From assembly GCA_015711875.1 (NCBI GenBank), contig JACVJG010000054.1:1-10758 (forward strand): a stretch of 10,758 nucleotides of DNA, read 5' to 3'. This document shows, in pieces, positions 1-6,698 of this stretch. The notes under the pieces were generated by a model. It was not told the origin of the DNA, searched no databases, and saw only the letters and a list, made by a program, of their open reading frames with translations. The first letter of the stretch is position 1. The number at the start of each line of letters is the position of its first letter. The DNA is from Candidatus Solincola jinzensis (lineage in GTDB: Bacteria; Actinomycetota; Geothermincolia; Geothermincolales; RBG-13-55-18). The position numbers were made by a program, and so were the translations under genes.

Positions 1-415
1 CGCTGGTCACTACCGCTCACGGCTGAGCATGGCGGAGGAGGTAAGGGCGCGGGATTACAAGCCCATGTCACAGGCGCTCTGTTCGCTACCGCTCAGGGCA
101 GTGGCCAGGCGATAAGCGATTCCCTGCCCTGCCGAGAGCCCGTTTCGGCTTTTCGGGAAACAGCGACCGTGCGTTGGCGCCGTCCCCGGCATGATGTGCC
201 CGACGCGGCAAACCAGGCCATGCTCGCGATCCATGTTACAACCCGTCCACGCGCCCGGCGTAAGTTAGCGTATTTGATGCCCAGGATAAGGCCGCGTTTG
301 GAATCCGTGGCGAAGCCTGGCCGCTTGCCATGCCGGTTGAAGCGTCGGCGTGATCAGGGAAACAGGACCAAAGCCCGGGCTTCACGCGATTCGGAAGCGA
401 ATTAGGCTCGGGCGC
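1..415. other. Non-coding or decayed stretch at the left edge
   Basis: I find no convincing gene here. Short frames are open in several phases, but none shows a recognisable domain or a good ribosome binding site. Seen in the sequence: a 10-base word (CTACCGCTCA) at 10-19 and again at 86-95, and a perfect 12-base palindrome AAGCCCGGGCTT at 371-382. The palindrome lies just past the stop of the minus-strand hydrolase but has no T-run after it, so I do not call a terminator. Read on the minus strand, 88-106 encodes GHCPER followed by a stop, resembling the catalytic-His tail of the neighbouring hydrolase (GHCPHCERP). A decayed fragment of a hydrolase is possible but weakly supported. Confidence 0.4.
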
Positions 416-1216
416 TCACTGCCCCTCCTCGTCCAGGAACTCCGTGACGATGGCGTTGAAGAGGTCGGGTCGCTCGCAGTGAGGGCAGTGGCCGCTGCCG
501 TTTATCATCGCCAGGTAGGGATTGGGAAGCTCGCGCTTCTGGCGCAGGGCCTCTCTGGGGTTCACGCTTTTGTCCTTGTCCCCGAAAACGATGAGGGTGG
601 GATTCCCGCAGGCGCGCAGCTCCTCTGTGAGGTCGAGCCCTCTCGCCGTTCTCGCCATGGCGGCGAGGGCGAGGCGGCTGTTTTTCATAGCCGCCCTCAC
701 GTTGGCGCGCACGAATGCGAGGTCCTGATACTCCGGCTTATGCAGTCCGCGATAGAACATCCACTTCAGCAGGGCCTCGCTGCGGTAGCGATAAGCGACG
801 GAGACGAGGTGCGGCAGGCCGGGAAGATAGGCCCGGAGCCCTATGCTGGCCCTGCGCGTGGGAGTGGACACCAGCACCAGTTTTTTCACCGTTGCCGGCC
901 TGGTCGCTGCGTAGCGCAGCGCGACGCAACCTCCCAGGGAATGGCCGACAAGGTGAAATGGCGCGAGCCGCAGGGCCTTTCCGAAGGACTCCAGGAAGTC
1001 CGCCATGCCGTCGAGGTCGCAGGAGAGATCTCCTTCCTCCGAATCGCCGTGGCCGGGCAGGTCGGGAGCTATGACGCGGTGCCGCTGGGCGAGCGCCTTG
1101 AGGTTATGCAGCCACTGCTTGCTGGTGGCGTTCCAGCCGTGCAGGAGGACGACGGGGGTCCCCTTTCCGCGCTCCTCGTACGCTATCCTGGCTCCGTTCA
1201 GCGTCAGGTTTTTCAA
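416..1216 (-). CDS. Alpha/beta hydrolase
   Basis: Predicted cytoplasmic serine hydrolase of the alpha/beta fold, 266 residues, a usual length for the family. Numbered from the chosen start: oxyanion-side HGW at 26-28, nucleophile elbow GHSLGG with Ser93, acid Asp213 in FGDKDKSV, and His243 in GSGHCPH, so the catalytic triad is complete. The substrate cannot be told; the PDLPGHGDS segment and an alpha-helical lid around 118-180 are typical of esterase/lactonase/haloperoxidase-like members. Start choice: TTG at 1216 has AAAGGA six bases upstream and begins right at the first beta strand (MKNLTLNGARIAYEE). In-frame ATGs at 1300 and 1372 lack a clear ribosome binding site and would add a tail of 28 or 52 residues that looks unconserved. 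The gene is divergent from padR. No signal peptide or membrane segment is visible. Family assignment is firm, the start moderately so, the substrate unknown. Confidence 0.9.
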   Translation of the reverse strand: MKNLTLNGARIAYEERGKGTPVVLLHGWNATSKQWLHNLKALAQRHRVIAPDLPGHGDSEEGDLSCDLDGMADFLESFGKALRLAPFHLVGHSLGGCVALRYAATRPATVKKLVLVSTPTRRASIGLRAYLPGLPHLVSVAYRYRSEALLKWMFYRGLHKPEYQDLAFVRANVRAAMKNSRLALAAMARTARGLDLTEELRACGNPTLIVFGDKDKSVNPREALRQKRELPNPYLAMINGSGHCPHCERPDLFNAIVTEFLDEEGQ

Positions 1217-1590
1217 ACCCAGTCCTTTCTGTCCCGTCGGGGTATCGATCCGTGTTGTCAGGATGGTATCTCCATATGTAGGTCGAGCGGCATTGCCCAT
1301 CCTGAAGGGCGGCTTCCATCGCCCTGCAGGCGCCGGAAGCGATGCCTGCGTCTCCCTATCAGAGTTTATCATGCCCGCGCGGTGCCCCAGCGCCTTCTGA
1401 TTTTAGGAGACGCGGTCGAGCGCGCGTCTCCGGGGGCGACCTCGCTGGCGGTATTGGAAGGCGGTGTGGGATATCGCGGAGCAAAGTCCGCGCGAAAAGC
1501 CGAGATGCCGTAATCCATTAGCAGGCAGGCCTTAGGAGGACGGCTTTAAGAGGAAATGGAGAGAAAGGATCGATTGCAGTGGTAAGCGTG
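1217..1590. other. Divergent intergenic spacer, hydrolase/padR
   Basis: This spacer separates the minus-strand hydrolase from the plus-strand padR promoter. Long frames are open through it on both strands, as expected at high GC, but none has a recognisable product. The hydrolase ribosome binding site (AAAGGA on the minus strand) lies at 1223-1228. A lone GATATCG word, matching half of the padR operator, occurs at 1470-1476. I could not pick out a convincing promoter for the hydrolase on the minus strand. Confidence 0.45.
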
Positions 1591-1619
1591 TTGACAACAA
1601 TATCGCTACTCGATATCGT
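1591..1619 (+). promoter_or_regulatory. Sigma70-type promoter of padR
   Basis: A perfect -35 hexamer TTGACA at 1591-1596 is followed, after a 17-base spacer, by TATCGT at 1614-1619, which matches TATAAT at four of six positions. Transcription would start near 1626, about 45 bases before the padR start codon. The spacer and -10 lie inside the tandem palindromes annotated separately, so a bound repressor would exclude RNA polymerase. Confidence 0.65.
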
Positions 1620-1630
1620 TGAGCGATATT
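1599..1630. promoter_or_regulatory. Two interlocking ATATCG-N5-CGATAT operators
   Basis: ATATCG-CTACT-CGATAT occupies 1600-1616 and ATATCG-TTGAG-CGATAT occupies 1613-1629. The two palindromes share four bases and repeat with a 13-base period. The whole block is also bounded by a perfect 9-base inverted repeat, AATATCGCT at 1599-1607 and AGCGATATT at 1622-1630. It covers the spacer and -10 of the padR promoter. PadR-family repressors commonly bind dyads of this kind in their own promoters, so autoregulation by the adjacent PadR is the natural reading. That link is inferred from position. Confidence 0.7.
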
Positions 1631-1671
1631 GATATTCATTTCTAGGCGGATACACGACAGAAAGGCGACCT

Positions 1672-2007
1672 TTGCGAGGCGCGCGAAGGCTAAGGCAGGT
1701 GCTGGTGTACAGGGAGCTTTTTCTCGGGTTCGTGAAGGTACATATCCTCTATCACGCCTCCAAGGGAGAGGTGAGCGGCGTGGATATGGCCGAGGAGTTG
1801 GCCAGACACGGGTATTCCTTGAGCCCGGGAACGCTTTACCCGACCCTGCGCAAGCTGGAAAGGGAAGGGTTGATCAAGAGCCATCCGCGCGTGGAAAGGG
1901 GGAAGCGAAGAATATACTACCATGCCACGGAGGAGGGGAAGAGAGCGCTGACCAGAGCAAAAAAGCAGGCACTGGAACTGGTAAGCGAGATCGTGGAGGA
2001 GGAATGA
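1672..2007 (+). CDS. PadR-family transcriptional regulator
   Basis: A 111-residue winged-helix repressor of the short PadR (PF03551) type. The N-terminal part (residues 17-48) carries the family pattern HILYHASKGEVSGVDM and EELARHGY. Residues 50-69 (LSPGTLYPTLRKLEREGLI) form the recognition helix region. Residues 77-93 hold the wing and the RRIYYHATEEGKRAL segment, and a C-terminal helix (94-111) would make the dimer. The start is TTG at 1672 with AAAGG six bases upstream; GTG codons at 1699 and 1705 are alternatives that would still keep the domain. The protein likely binds the tandem palindromes in its own promoter. The next large gene is an MFS transporter, so the usual PadR role of repressing an adjacent exporter until a ligand binds is plausible. 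The ligand is unknown. Confidence 0.93.
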   Translation: MRGARRLRQVLVYRELFLGFVKVHILYHASKGEVSGVDMAEELARHGYSLSPGTLYPTLRKLEREGLIKSHPRVERGKRRIYYHATEEGKRALTRAKKQALELVSEIVEEE

Positions 2008-2303
2008 GCGCGCTCGGATCGGGGAAGGCATGGCGCCACCAGGCGTCCGGGAACAAGCGATGCCTGATGCTGCGCTCCCTTTGTGCAGATCCAGGCCTCG
2101 CGAAGGCCTCGCTACGCGAAGCGGGTCGAGTGCCCAAGCAGGCTGGAGATATCGAGGAGAAAACGTGTGTGCTTTGGCGATGGGAAGGGGCTATACGCGG
2201 CAAGACCCTTCGCAAGTTGGCGCTGAATCCATATCAACCCACGCTTATCGGAGCCGCGTCGCTGAGGGGTTTAAGAGCGCACGGAAGAGCAGGATATCGG
2301 TAA
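2004..2303 (+). CDS. Possible small ORF coupled to padR, or gene remnant
   Basis: An ATG at 2004 overlaps the padR stop as ATGA and is preceded by a strong purine run (GGAGGAGGA), the arrangement expected for translational coupling. The frame then runs 99 residues. I do not recognise the protein: it is basic, with no membrane segment and no known motif. Its codon use is poorer than that of the neighbours (CTA, TTA, ATA and TGT codons appear), and the middle contains two adjacent hairpins (2093-2125). These points suggest either a decayed second gene of a padR operon, kept only at its 5' end, or a chance frame. The coupled start is seen in the sequence; that it makes a functional protein is doubtful. 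Confidence 0.3.
   Translation: MSALGSGKAWRHQASGNKRCLMLRSLCADPGLAKASLREAGRVPKQAGDIEEKTCVLWRWEGAIRGKTLRKLALNPYQPTLIGAASLRGLRAHGRAGYR
2093..2125. repeat. Pair of adjacent small hairpins, REP-like
   Basis: AGGCCT (2093-2098), CGCGA loop, AGGCCT (2104-2109) makes a perfect 6-bp stem. It is followed at once by CTCGCT, ACGCGA loop, AGCGGG (2108-2125), a 6-bp stem with one G-T wobble. The two loops share CGCGA. The pair lies between padR and the transporter gene with no T-run, so it is more like a small intergenic repeat or RNA processing signal than a terminator. Confidence 0.35.
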
Positions 2304-2332
2304 CACGTAAACAGGCGTGAAGGAGGCGCGGT

Positions 2333-3559
2333 TTGAGCGGGAGAAACAAAGAATACATGAAGAGTGAAGGGCGAGGGCCCTTCGGTCTTTCCGGGAACGT
2401 CTTTGTCCTCGGCGTGGTGAGCTTTTTCAACGACCTCTCCAGCGAGATGGTCTACCCGTTGTTCCCCACCTTTCTCACCGAGTTCCTGGGTGCGGGCGCG
2501 TGGTTTCTGGGCCTGGTGGAGGGGCTCGCCGACTCCGTGGCCAGCCTCCTCAACCTCTTCTCAGGGTGGCTTTCAGACCGCCTGAAACGCCGCAAAGCGC
2601 TGGTGGCGGGAGGCTATTCGGTGTCCGCCCTCGCGCGCGGCTCGCTGGCATTGGTCGGCGCCCCTTGGCAGGCGCTCACGGGCTGGTTTCTCAACCGCGT
2701 GGGGAAAGGGATAAGGACCTCGCCGCGAGATGCCCTTATTGCCGATTCCTGCCACCCTGAGGAAAGGGGTCGAGCCTTCGGATATCAACGCTCCATGGAC
2801 CACACCGGCGCCCTTTTCGGCGCCGCGCTGGCCTCGGTGCTCATGGCCGCCTTTTCGCTTGGTTACCGCGGAGTATTCGCCGTGGCCTTCGTGCCCGTCG
2901 CGGCGGGGATAATGATCCTGCTTCTGCTGGTAAAGGAGAAGGACCAGGGATGGTGTGAAGGGAAGGGCACGGAAAGGGTGCCCCTCACCCTCAGCCTCAA
3001 ACCTTTCCACAGGCGTTTTAAGCTCCTTCTCCTGGCGGTGTTCATATTCACCCTCGGCAATTCCAGCGACGCCTTTCTCCTGCTGCGCGCGCGCCAGGCG
3101 GGCGGCTTCGAGGTGGCCATGCTGCCGGCCCTCTGGGGGGTTCTGCACGTCATCAAGGCGGCGGTATCCATACGGGGAGGCGTACTCTCCGATCGTCTGG
3201 GAAGAAAAAAGGTCATTATTGCGGGCTGGACGATCTACGCCGTCGCCTACGCCGGTTTCGCCTTCCTGGGAAGACCGGCGTTGATATGGGCGCTGTTTGT
3301 GCTCTACGGCACCTATTACATGACCGAGGCAGTTCAGAAGGCCTTCGTGGCGGACCTCGTGCCGGCGGAGCTCAGGGGCCGCGCCTACGGGGTTTACAAC
3401 TTCGCCGTCAGCGTGACGGTGCTGCCGGCCAGCCTGCTCATGGGTCTTCTCTGGAGCACGGTCGGTTCTCGTTACGCCTTTCTTACCGGAGCGGGCCTCG
3501 CACTGGCGGCCATGTTGATCCTCGCCGCGGCGGTCGGGGAGGGTTCAAGGGCAGGTTAA
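2333..3559 (+). CDS. MFS transporter
   Basis: Integral membrane transporter of the major facilitator superfamily, 408 residues with about 12 hydrophobic segments. Motif A-like GWLSDRLKRRK lies at residues 78-88 between the second and third helices, and its counterpart GGVLSDRLGRKK lies at 282-293 in the second half. The segment NRVGKGIRTSPRDALIADS (121-139), followed by RGRAFGYQRSMDHTGA (146-160), is characteristic of a prokaryotic MFS subgroup resembling MJ1317. Members are annotated as putative drug or metabolite exporters; the substrate is unknown. A charged loop at 201-228 separates the two six-helix halves. The start is TTG at 2333, supported by AGGAGG at 2321-2326; the in-frame ATG at 2357 has no such support. 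It follows padR on the same strand, so PadR control is likely although a 325-base gap separates them. Confidence 0.92.
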   Translation: MSGRNKEYMKSEGRGPFGLSGNVFVLGVVSFFNDLSSEMVYPLFPTFLTEFLGAGAWFLGLVEGLADSVASLLNLFSGWLSDRLKRRKALVAGGYSVSALARGSLALVGAPWQALTGWFLNRVGKGIRTSPRDALIADSCHPEERGRAFGYQRSMDHTGALFGAALASVLMAAFSLGYRGVFAVAFVPVAAGIMILLLLVKEKDQGWCEGKGTERVPLTLSLKPFHRRFKLLLLAVFIFTLGNSSDAFLLLRARQAGGFEVAMLPALWGVLHVIKAAVSIRGGVLSDRLGRKKVIIAGWTIYAVAYAGFAFLGRPALIWALFVLYGTYYMTEAVQKAFVADLVPAELRGRAYGVYNFAVSVTVLPASLLMGLLWSTVGSRYAFLTGAGLALAAMLILAAAVGEGSRAG

Positions 3560-3628
3560 ACTCCGCTCAAGGGATACCGATAGACTGTGTAGAAATCTGG
3601 GTAGAGCCTTAAAACGCGGGAGTAAATC

Positions 3629-6085
3629 ATGCCCGACGGCGAAGTGGGGATCGAAGGAAAGACCGGTGGTAAGGATCTGGCGGCCCAGTCCATGTCTATC
3701 CTGGGCTCGCTGCATGCCGCCATGGTCAACTTCCATCTTTATCCTCCCACCTCCGAGATAGTGCATGAATCGGTAGCCAGGGCCCTGTATGACCTCAGAG
3801 GGGCGCTGGCGGCGTGGGGCGGCATCACCTTCTGCGAGCTCGAGGGAAAACTGCTCATCAACGAGAATCCCCTGGACGAGAGGGATCAATCTCGCCCCAA
3901 CACCGTGGCGTTCTTAAAAGACCTCGCGCTCTGGGAGGCGCGGAGCATCACCTTCGAGCAGGGCCTGGAGGAGGAGGAACTGCGGCGCTTTCTCGAGGTC
4001 TTCAGCAGCAAGCGCGCCGACCGCACCCTGGAAGGAAGCCTGGGCGCGATGCTCGCGGAAAGGGGCATCGAGCACGTCAAGGTGGACGAGAAGATATACG
4101 TCTCCATGAGTAAGGACCAGGAACTCGCCCCAGCCGCGCCAGGGGGGCGGGGCGGCGAGGCCATGGACCTGCTGAGGGACGAGGTTTTCGTGCGCTTCCT
4201 GGTGGGGAAGGTGCCCGAGGTGGAGGTCCCGCCGGAGGAGGTCTCCAGGCTCATGTCCGACCCGCAGCGCATCAACGCCGCCTTCACCTCCATCATGCTG
4301 GGTTTCGAGAGCTCCGGAGGAGCTGTTGGCCCCGACAAGGCGCGGCTCATCAGGGACACCGTGGACCGCATGTACGGGTTGGTGGAACGGTTGGCGGACG
4401 AGAAACTCAAAGAGACCCTGAGCGAGGAGATGGTCAACATCCTCGCGGCCCTGGAGGCCGAGACCCTGGTGGAGGTGTTGTCTGAATCTTCCCCTCAGCT
4501 GGTAAAAGACCCCAGCGTGCGCAGGGAGATAGTCTCTTCCATCGAGGGAGAGAACGTGCTCAAGCTGGCGGACCAGGTGGTGGATAAATACCGCAGGCTG
4601 CTGGCGGAGAGGGAGAGCATGGCGCCCCAGGACTACGAGGACATAGCCTCCGTGCTCAACGCCATCATCGGCGATCTCTACAGCGAGTCGGATCCCCGCT
4701 ATCATCCCGAGATAACCAGGCGCCTGCGGGAATCCGGGCTGCTTTCGGAGCTCACCCGTAGCCATCCCATGGCGGGGAGGGAGATGCGTATCTACACGGT
4801 GGTGAGCGATATCCGCGCCTCGGGCTCGCTGCGCGCCCTGGAGGGGCTCGCTGACGAGGAAGTCATCGAGGTGTCGGGGAAGCTCCTGGACCTCGGCGAA
4901 GGCGAGCTGACCCGGAAGATAATAGCCGTCATTTCCCGCAACCTGGAGAGCGAGAGGAGCGATTTCCGTGCCCGCGCCTGCGGTTTCCTGAGGCAGTTGC
5001 ACCAATATCTGCGGGACCGCGGCTACCGCTCGGAGATCCTCGCCCTCACGCAGAGGATCGAAGCCCTGGTGGCTAGCGAGAGCGATCCCGCGGTGAGGGC
5101 GGGCCTGACAGGATTGCTGGGATATCTTGCCAATGACCATTTCCTCGAGGGCCGCCTTGACGATTTCACGCGCGTTTGCGGCCTGCTCCTCTCACTGGCG
5201 GAGAACGAGGCGGTGGATGGGCAGACCAGGTCCGCGGCGTCCGGCGCGCTCTCAGCCCTCAACCCCTGGGACGTGGGCAGGCCCCTGGCGGACATCCTCT
5301 TCAAGCATGACGATGCGCTGGCGGGGTTGGCGGCGCGCGTGTTGCGCTACATGGAATCGTCGCTGACCGCCACGGAGATCGTGGAGAGGCTCAAGGGCGA
5401 GGAGGAGATAGCCGTCACCCCCCAGCTTGCGGAGGCGTGCCGCTCCATAGGTGAAGAGATATACCGCGAGCTGTCCGGGTTGCTGGAGAGCAACGCCAGG
5501 GAGGAGGTCTATCAGAGGACGCTGCGCTTGTTGGAACTCATGGGGGGGAACGCATCGCTCTCCCTCGCCAAGTCGGTGCTGGCCAACCCCATACCCACCG
5601 TGAAGGCCCAGGCGCTGCGAGCCATGGCCAGGATATCCCCTGGCGACCCCAGCCTGTTGCCTCATTTCCTGCAGAGCCTCGAGGACGCGGAGCCCGAGGT
5701 CAGGAGGGAGGCGGTACGCGGGTTGGGGACCATTGACGACCCCCGCTCCGTGGAAGCCCTGCTCTCGATCGTGCAGGGAAAATCCCCTCGCGGGGCGGAA
5801 GAGCACCCGCGGGTGGAGGAGGCGGCCTGCCTGGCACTGGCGCGCCTGGGGCCGGAGAAAGCGCTCGCGCCGCTCTCGGAGCTGCTGCGGAAAAAGAGCT
5901 TCGCCTTGCGCAGAAGGGTCATCCACCCGCGGGTCAAGGCCGCCGCCTGCTACGCCCTGGGACAGATCGGGGGCGCGGAGGTGGCGGATCTGCTGCGGGC
6001 GCACCTGGACGACTCCGACCCCATCGTGCGCAACGAGGCGCGCAAGGCCTTGGCTGAGATGCGCAAGCGCGGCTTCACCGCTTGA
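3629..6085 (+). CDS. HEAT-repeat protein of unknown function
   Basis: An 818-residue, acidic, mostly helical protein with no signal peptide or membrane segment, so probably cytoplasmic. Residues ~18-160 form an N-terminal region (SILGSLHAAMVNFHLYPP, then GKLLINENPLDERD) of a type I associate with large uncharacterised bacterial HEAT or HD-type proteins. Residues ~180-640 are helical, with acidic and hydrophobic periodicity that may include degenerate repeats. Residues ~650-815 hold about four clear PBS-lyase-type HEAT units: EPEVRREAVRGLGTIDD (689-704), HPRVEEAACLALARLG (726-741), HPRVKAAACYALGQIGG (766-782) and DPIVRNEARKALAEM (797-811). The second and third are 40 residues apart, longer than the usual ~30, owing to inserted loops. 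HEAT solenoids bind proteins and scaffold complexes; no catalytic motif is visible. The ATG start has GGGAG six bases upstream. It sits 69 bases after the MFS gene; a functional link is not evident. Confidence 0.88.
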   Translation: MPDGEVGIEGKTGGKDLAAQSMSILGSLHAAMVNFHLYPPTSEIVHESVARALYDLRGALAAWGGITFCELEGKLLINENPLDERDQSRPNTVAFLKDLALWEARSITFEQGLEEEELRRFLEVFSSKRADRTLEGSLGAMLAERGIEHVKVDEKIYVSMSKDQELAPAAPGGRGGEAMDLLRDEVFVRFLVGKVPEVEVPPEEVSRLMSDPQRINAAFTSIMLGFESSGGAVGPDKARLIRDTVDRMYGLVERLADEKLKETLSEEMVNILAALEAETLVEVLSESSPQLVKDPSVRREIVSSIEGENVLKLADQVVDKYRRLLAERESMAPQDYEDIASVLNAIIGDLYSESDPRYHPEITRRLRESGLLSELTRSHPMAGREMRIYTVVSDIRASGSLRALEGLADEEVIEVSGKLLDLGEGELTRKIIAVISRNLESERSDFRARACGFLRQLHQYLRDRGYRSEILALTQRIEALVASESDPAVRAGLTGLLGYLANDHFLEGRLDDFTRVCGLLLSLAENEAVDGQTRSAASGALSALNPWDVGRPLADILFKHDDALAGLAARVLRYMESSLTATEIVERLKGEEEIAVTPQLAEACRSIGEEIYRELSGLLESNAREEVYQRTLRLLELMGGNASLSLAKSVLANPIPTVKAQALRAMARISPGDPSLLPHFLQSLEDAEPEVRREAVRGLGTIDDPRSVEALLSIVQGKSPRGAEEHPRVEEAACLALARLGPEKALAPLSELLRKKSFALRRRVIHPRVKAAACYALGQIGGAEVADLLRAHLDDSDPIVRNEARKALAEMRKRGFTA

Positions 6086-6380
6086 ATATCGCGCAGGCGC
6101 CGTCATTCTCCGCTATCGGAAGGGCGGGCGCTCCGTATCTCCAAGTCCCTGAAAGCCGGGCCATGAAGGGCATCGCCTGCTTTCGAGCGCTACACCGAGG
6201 GCGGCACCGCGGGGCGCTTTTCACCTCAGGCAATATCATCCCCTGTCGCGAGAGGGCGCGTCTTGGCTACCCCCGCCGCGTGCCGCGCGGCTCTCCTCGC
6301 TTCATACTGGCCTTTCCGGTTGCGTTTCTCCTTCTTCGTGGAGCGAGAGCGCGCGCGATCAGGCTGCCCGAGTGAGGGGA

Positions 6381-6412
6381 TGCGGCGGTGAAGGGTGCTG
6401 CCGGCATGTCCA
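6381..6412. repeat. 32-bp direct repeat, copy 1
   Basis: Begins TGCGGCGGTG and ends CCGGCATGTCCA. It matches copy 2 at 6456-6487 at 30 of 32 positions, with the starts 75 bases apart. Its GCCGGCAT core has an inverted match (ATGCCGGC) at 6438-6445 between the copies, so the region could also fold. No role is known to me. Confidence 0.7.
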
Positions 6413-6455
6413 GCCGCAATCCCGCGCCTCCAGAGGGATGCCGGCGACCTGCGGG

Positions 6456-6487
6456 TGCGGCGGTGGAGGGTCCTGCCGGCATGTCCA
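6456..6487. repeat. 32-bp direct repeat, copy 2
   Basis: Second copy of the repeat at 6381-6412, differing at two positions (a to g at repeat position 11, g to c at position 17). It ends about 45 bases before the candidate -35 element of the DUF362 gene. Confidence 0.7.
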
Positions 6488-6524
6488 CCCTGGCGGCGTT
6501 CTAGGCGACGAGGGCCTGGGCCGA

Positions 6525-6566
6525 TCGCGCGCTTGACGTAATCGCTCGCGCGCTTCCGTATATAAT
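6525..6566 (+). promoter_or_regulatory. Candidate promoter and operator of the DUF362 gene
   Basis: A perfect TATAAT lies at 6561-6566. TTGACG at 6533-6538 looks like a -35 element, but the spacer is 22 bases (20 if TATATA at 6559 is used), longer than ideal, so an activator or another -35 may be involved. TCGCGCGCTT occurs at 6525-6534 and 6546-6555, a direct repeat 21 bases apart (two helical turns) that flanks the -35 region and could bind a regulator. The predicted transcript would have a leader of about 125 bases. Confidence 0.4.
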
Positions 6567-6698
6567 GCTGTCATGCGCAGCGGTTTCCCTGCCCGCCATG
6601 GGTGGATGCTGGCAACCGTGTTCGGACAGTGGAGCGAGACTCCCGGAGGGGGCGGCGGCCGCGCCCGCTTTCGGTGAACGCTGAAAGGAGGGGGAGAG

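Larger units (their letters stand above)
6086..6698. other. Long intergenic region between HEAT gene and DUF362 gene
   Basis: About 610 bases with no gene I can support. Short frames on both strands are open but arginine- and proline-rich, without ribosome binding sites or motifs. The base pattern is unlike the flanking genes. Its notable contents are a 32-bp direct repeat (6381-6412 and 6456-6487), a 10-bp direct repeat 21 bases apart (6525-6534 and 6546-6555) beside a TATAAT box (6561-6566), and a ~125-base leader before the DUF362 start. No clear intrinsic terminator (stem plus T-run) follows the HEAT gene. Confidence 0.5.

Noticed and set aside
371..382. Palindrome AAGCCCGGGCTT as a terminator for the hydrolase
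   Set aside because: The palindrome has no real loop and no T-run follows on the minus strand.
350..1513. Long plus-strand open frame (387 codons) opposite the hydrolase
   Set aside because: It is antisense to a hydrolase with a complete catalytic triad, has no recognisable domain, and is explained by high GC leaving the opposite strand open.
3914..5140. Long minus-strand open frame (408 codons) opposite the HEAT gene
   Set aside because: His/Gln/Leu/Arg-rich composition typical of antisense reading of a GC-rich gene; no motif or ribosome binding site. The plus-strand HEAT frame is coherent throughout.
5252..6106. Minus-strand open frame (284 codons) opposite the HEAT-repeat end
   Set aside because: Antisense shadow of clear HEAT units, with no domain of its own.
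6267..6488. Small minus-strand frame over the 32-bp repeats (repeated DMPA.P.TAA in translation)
   Set aside because: The protein-level repeat only reflects the DNA repeat; there is no ribosome binding site and the composition is low-complexity.
6573..6698. Leader of the DUF362 gene as a SAM-type riboswitch, because of a CTGGCAACC word
   Set aside because: Only this short word resembles the conserved SAM-I/SAM-IV core. The remaining helices and conserved bases could not be found, so no riboswitch is called.
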